Assembly (NCBI RefSeq): GCF_018389385.1
Contig: NZ_CP062698.1
Location: forward strand, 623,501-687,500
Direction of reading: 5' to 3'
From: Anthocerotibacter panamensis C109
GTDB taxonomy: Bacteria > Cyanobacteriota > Cyanobacteriia > Gloeobacterales > Anthocerotibacteraceae
DNA: 64,000 nt
Each line of letters opens with the position of its first letter. Within the stretch, counting starts at the first letter, position 1. The translations under genes and the position numbers were made by a program. Shown here in pieces: positions 1 through 8,644 of the stretch. The notes under the pieces are model-generated. The model made no database searches and was not told where the DNA came from. It saw only the letters and a program-made list of their open reading frames with translations.

Positions 1-51
1 CGACGCGTGAGTTTTGACTTTGATCTGCTGATTGTCGGGGCGGGCGTAGGG
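1..51 (+). repeat. Left copy of the lpdA 5-prime end (direct repeat)
   Basis: These 51 bases match positions 8645-8695, which cover the six bases before the GTG start and the first 15 codons of lpdA. After base 51 the two copies diverge at once. Read from the GTG at base 7, the frame gives the start of the lpdA flavin-binding motif and then runs about 13 foreign codons to a stop. It is therefore a dead gene fragment. The repeat may continue upstream of the window, which cannot be seen. It and its partner bracket the restriction-modification island. Confidence 0.9.
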
Positions 52-68
52 CGCGGTGAAAGACAAAA

Positions 69-123
69 GTGGGATGCCCCCGCTCGCGTTCTATGCGAAG
101 CATGAATGTCGGGAGTATGTCAC
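69..123 (+). mobile_element. IS200/IS605-like right-end fragment (no transposase)
   Basis: A GC-rich stretch with the small hairpin TATGC-GAA-GCATG ends in GGGAGTATGTCAC, a form typical of right ends of cyanobacterial IS200/IS605 (tnpB-type) elements. No tnpA or tnpB is present here. A similar sequence lies at 21868-21924. The adjacent minus-strand gene takes its stop codon (TGA) from the TCA of this end. The identification is by pattern recall, not by search. Confidence 0.5.
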
Positions 124-920
124 GGCTGCGTTTCACTTTTCCCAAGGACAGAAGGTCCATCAAGCTCCCCGCCTTTACGGAAGTAGAAAAACATCGACCT
201 TTCTTTGCAGAAGTCCGTGTCCATCCAGGGGGTGGTTTTGCCGGATTTATAAAATGCTTTGAGCTGATAGATACACTTGCTAGGATCAATCATTTGGAAT
301 ATGACGTTATTCTTTTCTTTGGGATTCAGCGCATTACCCTTGTATTCATTGCCTGTTGCATTTGTCTTGAAAAAAAAGGTATTGTACAACCAGGAATCAT
401 TGCTATTCAGGGCTTTTGGGTTCTCGCCTTTACGCAAAACCTGTATAGATTTTACCGATTCATTCGAGCGGTTTTCAAATATTAAACCAACTGACTCACC
501 AACAACTCCATTACCAAACACAAGACCGTTTTCTTGCACATTTATTAAGACCGTTTCACATAAATTGATGTCGGTGAAAGGCCCGAAAGATTTATCATCG
601 GCAAACTGTACACCGAATTCATAAATACACATGGAAGTATCTGGTATGCGATAAGAAAAATTCCCCTGCTCTTTATTCATCTGATTATCAACATACTTAC
701 CTTGACGCTCTTTGAAAACCCATACTCCAAAATTAGGAGAAGTCTTTAGGTCTTCACCTTTACGAAGGATTCGAATCAGCTTGAACGGCCTACCCGAATT
801 ATTAAACACCTCAAAGGAAACATCATGTTCTTCGGCAGCAACCCTAAGTGAGCTGATGCTCAGGCATAGAGCTGAAGCAACAGCAAGGCGAGTTGCATTT
901 AATACGTACTTTTTAGACAT
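120..920 (-). CDS. Secreted protein with two homologous repeats, function unknown
   Basis: About 266 residues. I chose the ATG at 920 because GGAG sits six bases before it; an ATG six bases earlier abuts the GGAG. An N-terminal signal peptide ends near VAAEEH. The rest contains two related units of about 110 residues: each starts with a strand ending in VFNNSGRPFK or FENRSNESVK, then I-x-V/I-L-R-K-G-E, a Trp, and a Cys pair (SMCIYEF...NLCE; SKCIYQL...DFCKE) that could form one disulfide per unit. The family is not recognised. The stop codon lies in the neighbouring IS-like end, so the native C-terminus may be lost. It is separated from the restriction operon by about 100 bases. Confidence 0.6.
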   Translation of the reverse strand: MSKKYVLNATRLAVASALCLSISSLRVAAEEHDVSFEVFNNSGRPFKLIRILRKGEDLKTSPNFGVWVFKERQGKYVDNQMNKEQGNFSYRIPDTSMCIYEFGVQFADDKSFGPFTDINLCETVLINVQENGLVFGNGVVGESVGLIFENRSNESVKSIQVLRKGENPKALNSNDSWLYNTFFFKTNATGNEYKGNALNPKEKNNVIFQMIDPSKCIYQLKAFYKSGKTTPWMDTDFCKERSMFFYFRKGGELDGPSVLGKSETQP

Positions 921-1030
921 GCTCATCTCCAGAAAAAATTTACAGACATCTACTATCTAAGCACATGCCGCCTAATTTATATAAAAATTTTTCTTATATA
1001 ACCCATGCGCTCAAAATCATGAGGTGGTCA

Positions 1031-1408
1031 TTATGAGTTCTCGTGCGGACGGGGGTGGTTGTTTGTGAATTCTGGGAAGGCTGTGATTAGTCTGGGTTGG
1101 GTTTCACCTTCCCGTAGCTCCCATACTGTTCGGATGCAGGGATTTAATCGGTCAGGGGTTGGGCAGTGGCATTCTATGGTGTAGCGTGTGCCATATTCTG
1201 TCTCTTTAACTTTCTTTACTGGGTTGTTAGTTCCTTGAAAAATTAGGGCTTCGGAAAAGTATTGCCAATTTTCTCGGTCAAAGCCTCGATTCAGAAAGAA
1301 TTTTGCTTTTGAAGCACCGCTAGAATGCTTAAGGTCTAGAAGATATGCCAGGATCTTTCTCTCTTCAACGTAGGCGTTTGAGCTATTTGGGAGGTGTTTA
1401 GGGATCAT
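1031..1408 (-). CDS. DUF6883 domain protein
   Basis: 125 residues matching the DUF6883 pattern: an N-terminal NSSNAYVEERKILAYLLD segment, a HSSGASKAKFF segment, and a beta-rich C-terminal half with EYGTRYTIECHC and RTVWELREGETQPRLITAFP. DUF6883 genes usually sit next to a separate DUF4926 gene. Here the ATG overlaps the TGA of hsdR (ATGA), and the last 60 residues of that HsdR resemble DUF4926, so the pair is kept but half of it is fused to the restriction subunit. It is the last gene of the operon. The biochemical activity is unknown; a toxin-antitoxin or immunity-like relation to DUF4926 is inference. Confidence 0.75.
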   Translation of the reverse strand: MIPKHLPNSSNAYVEERKILAYLLDLKHSSGASKAKFFLNRGFDRENWQYFSEALIFQGTNNPVKKVKETEYGTRYTIECHCPTPDRLNPCIRTVWELREGETQPRLITAFPEFTNNHPRPHENS

Positions 1409-4400
1409 GAGGGGATTTCCATTTGTTCGGGTTTTAGGGTGACTACTTCTGGTCCGCTAGGCAGATCAATGAACTCGACGGCATAGGCTTCTCCGCCACG
1501 ATAAACACTTACGATTGTCCCGATTAAGCCTTTAGGAAGATGAAACCCTTCTGATTCTAAATCATATGCCACCCGAATAATTTGGTGTTCGGGGAATGGT
1601 TCAGGCTGGCTGTTTGCTGCGATGGGTTTCATGGCAGTTGGCTTTGCCATCGTTTCTGCATACCATTTAAACATCTCGGAAAAGAAGAATTGACCGAAGC
1701 CCGGATCGGTCTCTGTCTTTGCCATGAAGCTTAAAAATTCGTCTACATTGTCCAGAAAAGCTTGTTTGATGCTATCTTGCAACTTCTGACGCTGTAGGAA
1801 CTCGATGCTATTGGTTTTGAAAGCGGCCCGTAGTGCCTCATCGTCTTCAAGTTTTTGTTTGATGGCATTCATCACCCGGTCGGCTTCCTCGAAAGGGACA
1901 CCAAAATCCTCGTTCAGCTTTTGGATGATGACTTTAAGTTTTTCTTTTTCGGCTTCTGGGTTGCCCCGGTGCCCGTCGTCTGCGGTTAGCGCCAAGGAAG
2001 CATCTTCGTTCGCCAGGGTAATGCGCCCGTTCTGCTCTTCTTGCACCCGATACTTTTCCATATCGATCATCGCGACCACTTCTAGGGGTAGGGTCTGCTT
2101 TTCATAGGGCAGTTGACGTAGGAGTAGTTTGGCGAATAGGTAGAATTTCTCTAGAGCGGGGTCGGTGAAGGTCATGATCTGGCTGATAAAGTTGTATTGC
2201 TTCACATAGCGGGCGGTGTCTTTGCGGAATTTGTCTTTTGCTTCGGCTTTGTGCTTTTCGTAGTCTGCTGTTCCTTTGTGGGCTGAGGCTAGGTTCTCAT
2301 AGCCAGTATTTATGATGCGTTGGAAGAAGGGTTGTAGCTTTTCTGATTTCACCTTCTTTCGTACAAAGAGTTCTATAAATTGCTCTATGTCCTCTGGGGT
2401 GAAGACGTGCATTTGCTCAAGGGTGTATTTCAGGTTGTAGAGTTTGTTGGGGTCGGTTGCGCCTTCGAGGTCTGTGCGTTGGTAGTAGTCTTGGAACGAG
2501 GCTTGAATGGTCTCTTGCTCGTTCACAAAATCCAGCACCATCGTGTCTTGTTTGAGCGGCGCGGTGCGGTTGAGGCGGCTGAGGGTCTGCACAGCGGCTA
2601 CACCGCCCAGTTTTTTATCGACATACATGGTGTGTAGCAGGGGCTGGTCAAAGCCGGTCTGGTATTTATTCGCCACCAATAGGAGCCGCTGGGCGGGGCT
2701 TTTGAAGGCTTCGGCGATGTCGCCGGTGCCGGGAGGGTTCATGTTTTCTTCGGTGTGCTTTTGCTCGTTGATGGTCACAGTGCCGGAGAAGGCGACCAAC
2801 ACGCCAAAGCTTAGGTTTTGTTCGCGTATTACTTCATCTAGGGCTTTTTTGTAGAGTACGGCATGGGCGCGGGAATGGGTGACGACCATGGCCTTGGCCT
2901 GTCCGGCGATCTTGTGGGCGGTGTGGCGGGTGAAGTGGTCTACGATGATATGGACTTTGCGCTTGATGGCGAACTCATGTTGGTCTACGTATTGGAGCAT
3001 CAGTTTCCGAGCTTTGAGCTTTTCTAGCTCTTGCTCGGTGTTGGCTCTTTCGTTTTCGATGAGTTCAAAATAAGTTTTGTAGGCGGTGTAGCTTTGTAGT
3101 ACATCGAGAATGAATCCTTCGTCAATGGCTTGGCGCATGGTGTATTGATGAAAGGGCCGGAAGCCTTTTTTCACAAGTTTATCGGGAGTGCCAAAGAGTT
3201 CTAGCGTTTTATCTTTGGGGGTGGCAGTGAAGGCGAAGAAGGATAGGTGCGGGAGTTTTTGCCGTACTTTTTGAAGCTTTACTAGTTCGGTTTCGATGGG
3301 GTCTTCTGGCTCCTCTTCATCTAAAGCCTTTCTCAATTCTTCATCGCTGGTGAGCGTCAGCTTGAGGTCTCTAACCCCTTCGCCGGACTGTGAGCTGTGG
3401 GCTTCGTCCACCAAGACTGCGAAGCGCTTACTGGGCACCTTCGCTAGTTCGCCCACAAAGCCGAACTTTTGCAGGGTGGTGATAATGATTTTGTCGCCGC
3501 GCTCCAGGGCTTTTACCAGTTGCCTGGTGTTGCGGTCAATCTTGGTGACGGTCCCTTTAATTTTCTCAAATTGCTTAATGGTGTCTTGTAGCTGTCGGTC
3601 TAGGATACGCCGGTCGGTGATCACGATGATGCTATCAAATACGGGCTGTCCGTCGGTCCCGCAGAGGTTGGCGAGTTGGTGGGCTAACCAAGCGATGCTG
3701 TTGGATTTGCCTGAGCCTGCGCTGTGTTGGATCAGATAGTTTTGTCCGCTACCGTGGGTTTTGGCGTGGGCTAATAGTTTACGGACGACTTGATATTGAT
3801 GGAAGCGGGGGAAGATGAATTTTTCTCTGCTGGTGCGCTCATCGCGCTCGAAGTGTAGATAGTTTTGAATCAGCAATAATAGCGAATCGGCTTGTAAGAT
3901 CCCTGGTTGGGTTTCGTTGTCTTCGTCGGTGAATTGCTCCCAGAGGTAGCTTGAGGCGAAGTGGTCTTCGATGATCGGGTTTTGGGTATCGCGATTGAAG
4001 GGGAGAAACACGGTCTCAGCCCCGGCTACCCGTGTGGTCATGTAGGCTGCGTCGTCATCTACGGCGAAATGGACCAGACAGCGTTTCCAGAAGGGTTCAT
4101 TTTTATCGCGTTGCCGATATTGGGCGATGGCGTGTTGTACGTTTTGCGCGGTGAAGTGGTTTTTTAGCTCTACGGACACGATGGGCAAGCCATTGAGCAG
4201 GATCACCACGTCTGCCGACTGGTTGGGCGCTTTGGTGGAGAAGTGGACTTGCCTCATCACAGCAAAGCGGTTGTGCTCGTAGCGGGCTTGATGCTCTGGG
4301 TTTCCACCTGCGGAGGGGCGGAAGTAGGCGAGTTGGAGATTGATGCCGCTAAAGGACACGCCATTTCTCAAGACATCTAGGGTGCCGCGCTTCTGGATCA

Positions 4401-4638
4401 GGCTGGAGATCTGTTCGGCTAGGGTTTGGCGGGGTGCATCGGGGTATGGCCTTTTTAGCTTGGCTATTTCTCGGGGCTGGGTTGCTTCGGCAAATGCCCA
4501 TAATTCATCGATATCAATCAGGGTGGCTGCGTCAAAGTGCTGACGTTCTCGGACACGGTAGAAGGGGCTGGTAGCCAGCGCATTGACTACCACATCTTCC
4601 ATAGCCGCTTCGTTAATGCTTCCATTTGCTTTGCTCAT
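1405..4638 (-). CDS. hsdR: Type I restriction enzyme subunit R with C-terminal DUF4926-like domain
   Basis: 1077 residues. The N-terminal third holds the PD-(D/E)XK nuclease (ADVVILLNGLPIVSVELKN). The SF2 translocase follows: Walker A AGSGKS near residue 306, DEAH near 411, FTATP near 450, and helicase motif VI SRLNRT. The family normally ends after the helical C-terminal region that binds the methylase. Here about 60 more residues, from EHQIIRVAYDLESEGF to VVTLKPEQM, match the SH3-like DUF4926 pattern (GTIVSVYRGGEAYAVEFID). It would cut DNA after ATP-driven translocation when bound to HsdM and HsdS. The start overlaps the ancestral hsdS stop and the stop overlaps the DUF6883 start, which indicates translational coupling. 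Confidence 0.93.
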   Translation of the reverse strand: MSKANGSINEAAMEDVVVNALATSPFYRVRERQHFDAATLIDIDELWAFAEATQPREIAKLKRPYPDAPRQTLAEQISSLIQKRGTLDVLRNGVSFSGINLQLAYFRPSAGGNPEHQARYEHNRFAVMRQVHFSTKAPNQSADVVILLNGLPIVSVELKNHFTAQNVQHAIAQYRQRDKNEPFWKRCLVHFAVDDDAAYMTTRVAGAETVFLPFNRDTQNPIIEDHFASSYLWEQFTDEDNETQPGILQADSLLLLIQNYLHFERDERTSREKFIFPRFHQYQVVRKLLAHAKTHGSGQNYLIQHSAGSGKSNSIAWLAHQLANLCGTDGQPVFDSIIVITDRRILDRQLQDTIKQFEKIKGTVTKIDRNTRQLVKALERGDKIIITTLQKFGFVGELAKVPSKRFAVLVDEAHSSQSGEGVRDLKLTLTSDEELRKALDEEEPEDPIETELVKLQKVRQKLPHLSFFAFTATPKDKTLELFGTPDKLVKKGFRPFHQYTMRQAIDEGFILDVLQSYTAYKTYFELIENERANTEQELEKLKARKLMLQYVDQHEFAIKRKVHIIVDHFTRHTAHKIAGQAKAMVVTHSRAHAVLYKKALDEVIREQNLSFGVLVAFSGTVTINEQKHTEENMNPPGTGDIAEAFKSPAQRLLLVANKYQTGFDQPLLHTMYVDKKLGGVAAVQTLSRLNRTAPLKQDTMVLDFVNEQETIQASFQDYYQRTDLEGATDPNKLYNLKYTLEQMHVFTPEDIEQFIELFVRKKVKSEKLQPFFQRIINTGYENLASAHKGTADYEKHKAEAKDKFRKDTARYVKQYNFISQIMTFTDPALEKFYLFAKLLLRQLPYEKQTLPLEVVAMIDMEKYRVQEEQNGRITLANEDASLALTADDGHRGNPEAEKEKLKVIIQKLNEDFGVPFEEADRVMNAIKQKLEDDEALRAAFKTNSIEFLQRQKLQDSIKQAFLDNVDEFLSFMAKTETDPGFGQFFFSEMFKWYAETMAKPTAMKPIAANSQPEPFPEHQIIRVAYDLESEGFHLPKGLIGTIVSVYRGGEAYAVEFIDLPSGPEVVTLKPEQMEIPS

Positions 4639-4739
4639 AGGATCTCCGGGGTAAGGTCTTCACGGATGCGCCGTTGACCTGTTACACATTCATGGATCAG
4701 CGCTGCGCGTTGCTCCTTAAGCAAGGCGATCTGTTTCTG
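4635..4739 (-). pseudogene. In-frame tail of hsdS beyond the premature stop
   Basis: Directly after the TGA at 4740-4742 the same frame stays open for 34 codons, reading QKQIALLKEQRAALIHECVT and onward. This is the usual distal HsdS coiled coil and tail. It ends in a TGA that overlaps the hsdR ATG (ATGA). The coupling and the conserved sequence show that the gene once ended here, so the internal TGA is a point nonsense change, a suppressed codon or a sequencing error. Confidence 0.85.
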
Positions 4740-5342
4740 TCACATCTCTATGAGTTGGTCGATCTTTTCGGTCTGCTTGTCGAGGTAGGTGGCGATGCGG
4801 TGTTGTTCGGGGAGGGGTGGAAGCGGAATTTCCAAGGCATTTACCTTTTCCGCTGTAAAGTGTGCAATAGTTGCTTTGTTGCAAAGAATATCTATCCACC
4901 CCGACTCTTTAACTGCCTCCATAACATAACGCAAAAATTTTATGGAATTTTGTTTGCGCGGACGAATGCGGTTGATAGCATTTTGAAAGATGCAACTAGG
5001 AATTTCGCCATTCCAAAGGCATGAGCGTCCAACGTCACCGCCCTCACTTACAAGAAGATCGCCTGGTTCTAGTTGATTTTCACAAATTTCTTTTGGAGAT
5101 GCCCACATTTTTTTAATATCAGAAATATCTGGTCCTTTCCATGTAATGTTTGCGGCCCGCATGTAAGGTATTAGTTCATCATATGGATCTGATGAATTTG
5201 GTTGCAACATTTTCCCCAGCCGTACTGAATAGAAGCGCTTGATCTGTCCCTGTTGCCATTTAACAGGTATGTGACCGAACCATGGATTACAGTACAGTTC
5301 ACTCATCTCCTCACCATCTCCCACAACAGTTTCTCCCTTCAT
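4740..5342 (-). CDS. hsdS: Type I specificity subunit S, half-size, with premature stop
   Basis: 200 residues. A target-recognition domain starts at NPWFGHIPVKWQ and runs to about residue 150. A conserved helical region follows (LEIPLPPLPEQHRIATYLDKQTEKIDQLIEM) and is cut by TGA in the middle of the coiled coil. HsdS proteins usually have two recognition domains and about 400 residues. This one has one domain, and even its uninterrupted frame to 4635 gives only 235 residues, so it would have to pair with a second copy to read a bipartite site. The start overlaps the stop of the upstream DUF1016 gene. Confidence 0.8.
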   Translation of the reverse strand: MKGETVVGDGEEMSELYCNPWFGHIPVKWQQGQIKRFYSVRLGKMLQPNSSDPYDELIPYMRAANITWKGPDISDIKKMWASPKEICENQLEPGDLLVSEGGDVGRSCLWNGEIPSCIFQNAINRIRPRKQNSIKFLRYVMEAVKESGWIDILCNKATIAHFTAEKVNALEIPLPPLPEQHRIATYLDKQTEKIDQLIEM

Positions 5343-6340
5343 CCCTGCCCCCTAGTAGTTTCCAACTCATAAAACTCAGCAAGCTTCCGTTGCAACAAAG
5401 CTTTATCAGGAAGCTTAGTCTGATAATCTGCCACCATTGCCGGAGAAAGAGTCCGACTCAAAGCATATTCCACCACCTCACTATCCCTACTTGCACACAA
5501 CAACACCCCAATAGATGGATTCTCATGTGGCTTCTTTACATCCCGGTCCAGCGCTTCGAGATAAAAAGACAACTTACCCAAATACTCCGGCTGGAACTCA
5601 TCGATCTTAAGTTCAAAAGCTACCAGACACTGTAACTCACGATGATAAAACAATAAATCCAGCCGAAAATCTCGCCCACCCACTTGCAGCGGATATTCTT
5701 CGCCAACAAAACAAAAATCGCGCCCTAGCTCCATAAGAAAGCGCTTGAGATTAGCAATCAGCCCTTTTTGTAGATCACACTCAGCATGGGCATCAGGGAG
5801 ATCCAAGAAATCCAGAAGATAAGAATCCTTAAACATACGCTCTGCTAATGGATGTAACTCTCTCAGTGCTACTGAAATCTTAGGTGGAGATAACATCATC
5901 CTTTCAAAGAGAGCACCCTTTAATTGTCGTTCAAGCTCACGGCTTGACCATTTTTCACGCACCGCCAACCCTATATAAAATTCCCGTTCTTCAGCTCGTT
6001 TGCAGCGACCAAGAAGTAGGGTATGGTGCGTCCAAGGCAATTGTCGCAGCAGTGGCGCGACTTTTTCATCCTGCCGATAAGTCTCGAAAAGCTGCCGCAT
6101 CCTAAACAAATTGGCACGGGTAAAACCCTTAAGTTCCGGGTGATGCTCAGCCAGATAATGAGCAAGCTGAACTACTACCCCCTCACCCCAATTAGCACTT
6201 GCTAACTTATGACTGATATACTCCCCGACTTGCCAATACAAATCAATCAGCGCCGTGTTGACCGCTAGAAACGCCCGCTGCCGCGCACCCTGGATCAGCG
6301 CAACCACTTCATTAAAGGAGGACTCGACCAGATCGCTCAT
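5339..6340 (-). CDS. DUF1016 (YhcG-type) PDDEXK nuclease-domain protein
   Basis: 333 residues. The N-terminal DUF1016 region (AVNTALIDLYWQVGEYI, GFTRANLFRMRQLFETY) is followed by a C-terminal PD-(D/E)XK fold with FRLDLLFYHRELQCLVAFELK as the probable catalytic core. Genes of this family are often found inside type I restriction operons. Its contribution is not established; a nuclease acting with or beside the HsdMS complex is inference. It overlaps hsdM upstream and hsdS downstream by a few bases each, so it is made with the complex. Confidence 0.85.
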   Translation of the reverse strand: MSDLVESSFNEVVALIQGARQRAFLAVNTALIDLYWQVGEYISHKLASANWGEGVVVQLAHYLAEHHPELKGFTRANLFRMRQLFETYRQDEKVAPLLRQLPWTHHTLLLGRCKRAEEREFYIGLAVREKWSSRELERQLKGALFERMMLSPPKISVALRELHPLAERMFKDSYLLDFLDLPDAHAECDLQKGLIANLKRFLMELGRDFCFVGEEYPLQVGGRDFRLDLLFYHRELQCLVAFELKIDEFQPEYLGKLSFYLEALDRDVKKPHENPSIGVLLCASRDSEVVEYALSRTLSPAMVADYQTKLPDKALLQRKLAEFYELETTRGQG

Positions 6341-8301
6341 CCCTTGACGATCTCCCGCAACAGGTTTTCCGTCTCCTCATCCAACGCCAACAATTCAGCC
6401 GCGATTTCGGTAGTAGATCGCAACGGCGTGTATTCGTAGAAATACTTGGTAAAACTGATCTCATAACCTACCTTGTCTTTACTGCGATCCATCCAAGCAT
6501 CCGGCACATGAGGCAACACCTCCCGCGCAAAGTAGGCATCAATATCCTCCTTGAGCGGCACATTCTCAAAATCGCGTAACTCACTATCCGGCACCTGCTG
6601 ACCGTCAATATTTAAGACCGGCTCAGCCGCTTCATCCCTCTCGCCCAACGTAGCACGGAGCACCTTCACCAGATTAGCCGTGAGCTTCCAGGGTAAAGCA
6701 TTATCCAAGATCGCAAAAAACTTCGTGTCATCCTTCCACGGAGCCTCTTGCGTCAATTTGTCCAACACCGTAGCAAGCTGCTCAGCCCGGTTATCCTTGA
6801 GCCTGAGTACCGTAGCATCTAGTTGTAAGCGCTGGCGTTGTTCCTCCGTCAGGTCATAACGCAGACGGAGCGGACGCTCAACACATACCTTGGTATAGCC
6901 AAAATCATCCGTATCAAAAATCTTGCTCAATTTACTATCATCAAAAGCATCATAAATACCCAGAATAGCCGTGGCTTGATCCTCGCTGATCTCCACCCGC
7001 TTTTTCCCCAGATTTCGCCGCAACATCGTATAAAAAGCTGAACTCGTAGCATTGATTAGCTGCACCTTACCATAACGTTCAAAAGGCTTGTGATTGTTGA
7101 GCAACCAGATATAAGTAGCAATGCCCGTGTTATAAAAAAGATCATTAGGCAAAGCAACAATAGCATCTAGCCAGTCATTTTCTAGAACATGTTTGCGAAT
7201 ATTACTCGGACCACTCCCCGCATCCCCATTAAACAGTGGAGATCCATTAAAGATAAGCGCAACCTTAGATCCCTGCGGGGCCATCTTGCTCAACTTATGC
7301 AACAAAAATAACATCGCCCCATCGCCCACATCTGGCAAACCAGGACTATAGCGGCCCGCTACGCCCATTTTGTTTTCAGCTTCGATCTCTTCGCGGATAT
7401 TCTTCCAGTCCTTACCAAAAGGCGGATTAGAAAGCATGTAGTTAAACTGTTTACCCGGTAATAGATCGCGGCTGAGCGTGTTCTCGCGCTTGAGATTCTC
7501 CGGGTCTTCACCCTTCATCAACATATCCGCTTTGGCAATAGCGTAAGTCTTTTCGTTCAACTCCTGACCATAGAGATAAACCTCAAGCTGCGGGTTGATG
7601 CCACCCAGCAAGTATTCCTTGGCAATGGTGAGCATCCCCCCCGTACCACAAGCCGGGTCATAAATGCCAACTAGACGTTCCCGCGCCAGCTTCGTCCGGT
7701 CAGGCTCAAACATGAGCTTCACCATCAAGCGAATAATATCCCGTGGCGTGTAGAACTGCCCTGCAGCCTCGTTGCTGGCTTCTTTGAACTTGCGGATCAG
7801 ATATTCAAAAATAGTCCCCATGCCATGGTTGTCCACATTCTCCGGCGAAAGGTCAACCCCAGAAAACGCCTGAGTAATTTTCAAAATGAGCCGTTTGCGG
7901 ACCAGCGTCTCATAAATAGGAGAGAGCCCTTTTTCTTCGCCACCCGAGAAATTATAGAGAATATCCTTTACGTTGGTTGAGAAACCAAGCAAATACGCCG
8001 AGAAATTATCCTTGATATCGTTGGGGCGGCGGATCAGTTCATCCAGCGAGTATTCAGACGTGTTGTAAAACTTCTGCCCAGCGGTTCTCATGAGTAGGGC
8101 GTTGCGCGTCTGTTCTGGGACAGCCTTATATTTGTCCGCCGCTTCGCGCACCGCTTGCCTTGTAGGATGCAGTACGCAGTCAAGGCGGCGCAACAGCGTG
8201 AAGGGTAGGATCACATCCTCGTAATCCTTGGCTTCATAGTCGTCTTTGATCAGGTCAGCGATTTTCCAGAGGAACTCAGCAATTTCGGAATGGTTCTGCA
8301 T
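6337..8301 (-). CDS. hsdM: Type I DNA methyltransferase subunit M
   Basis: 654 residues, complete. The helical N-terminal HsdM_N domain is intact (EIAEFLWKIADLIKDDYEAKDYEDVILPFTLLRRLDCVL). The SAM-binding motif DPACGTGGM is near residue 220 and the catalytic NPPFGKDW near 295, as expected for an N6-adenine methyltransferase. It would modify the site chosen by HsdS. It is the first gene of the operon hsdM, DUF1016 nuclease, hsdS, hsdR, DUF6883; the genes overlap throughout, so all five are probably one transcript starting in 8302-8400. Confidence 0.95.
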   Translation of the reverse strand: MQNHSEIAEFLWKIADLIKDDYEAKDYEDVILPFTLLRRLDCVLHPTRQAVREAADKYKAVPEQTRNALLMRTAGQKFYNTSEYSLDELIRRPNDIKDNFSAYLLGFSTNVKDILYNFSGGEEKGLSPIYETLVRKRLILKITQAFSGVDLSPENVDNHGMGTIFEYLIRKFKEASNEAAGQFYTPRDIIRLMVKLMFEPDRTKLARERLVGIYDPACGTGGMLTIAKEYLLGGINPQLEVYLYGQELNEKTYAIAKADMLMKGEDPENLKRENTLSRDLLPGKQFNYMLSNPPFGKDWKNIREEIEAENKMGVAGRYSPGLPDVGDGAMLFLLHKLSKMAPQGSKVALIFNGSPLFNGDAGSGPSNIRKHVLENDWLDAIVALPNDLFYNTGIATYIWLLNNHKPFERYGKVQLINATSSAFYTMLRRNLGKKRVEISEDQATAILGIYDAFDDSKLSKIFDTDDFGYTKVCVERPLRLRYDLTEEQRQRLQLDATVLRLKDNRAEQLATVLDKLTQEAPWKDDTKFFAILDNALPWKLTANLVKVLRATLGERDEAAEPVLNIDGQQVPDSELRDFENVPLKEDIDAYFAREVLPHVPDAWMDRSKDKVGYEISFTKYFYEYTPLRSTTEIAAELLALDEETENLLREIVKG

Positions 8302-8644
8302 GAATTAGTTATCCACTATTTTGGGGAAAGGTCTTCCCTTATCAGACCTTCCTTTTTCACCAGAGGAGATTGGGTTAACGAGTCATAATATCGTATCCCT
8401 AGGCAGGATCGTCAGGAATGAACGCTACGGCCCTGGTTGACTGACAAAACTTGATGGGCTCGGTGATGCAGAAGACCGCATCGCCAACACCTGCTTTTCT
8501 CGAATACCATAGGCTAAACACTGCGGCGGGCAAGCCTAGGAAGGGACCGCGCCTCTACGGGAGTAGCCCTATTTCCACCTCCATTCCCCCAGGGATTCCC
8601 AGGGGCAGGTAATATCAGTAACAAGGCTTGACATATATTAGGGG
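8302..8644. other. Intergenic region between hsdM and lpdA
   Basis: 343 bases without a convincing gene. The hsdM side should hold the promoter of the restriction operon. Near 8460-8487 a stem GGTGATGC/GCATCGCC could form a hairpin. Just before lpdA, TATATT at 8634-8639 could be a -10 box for a transcript starting almost at the GTG; TTGACA at 8628-8633 is too close to the gene to be its -35. A small RNA cannot be excluded, but I recognise none. Confidence 0.4.

Noticed and set aside
69-485. Plus-strand frames opposite the secreted-protein gene
   Set aside because: They overlap a better minus-strand gene with a signal peptide and repeats, and start inside an IS-like end.
8400-8644. Possible structured RNA upstream of lpdA
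   Set aside because: Only one convincing stem and no match to tRNA, 6S, SRP or RNase P patterns that I can recognise.
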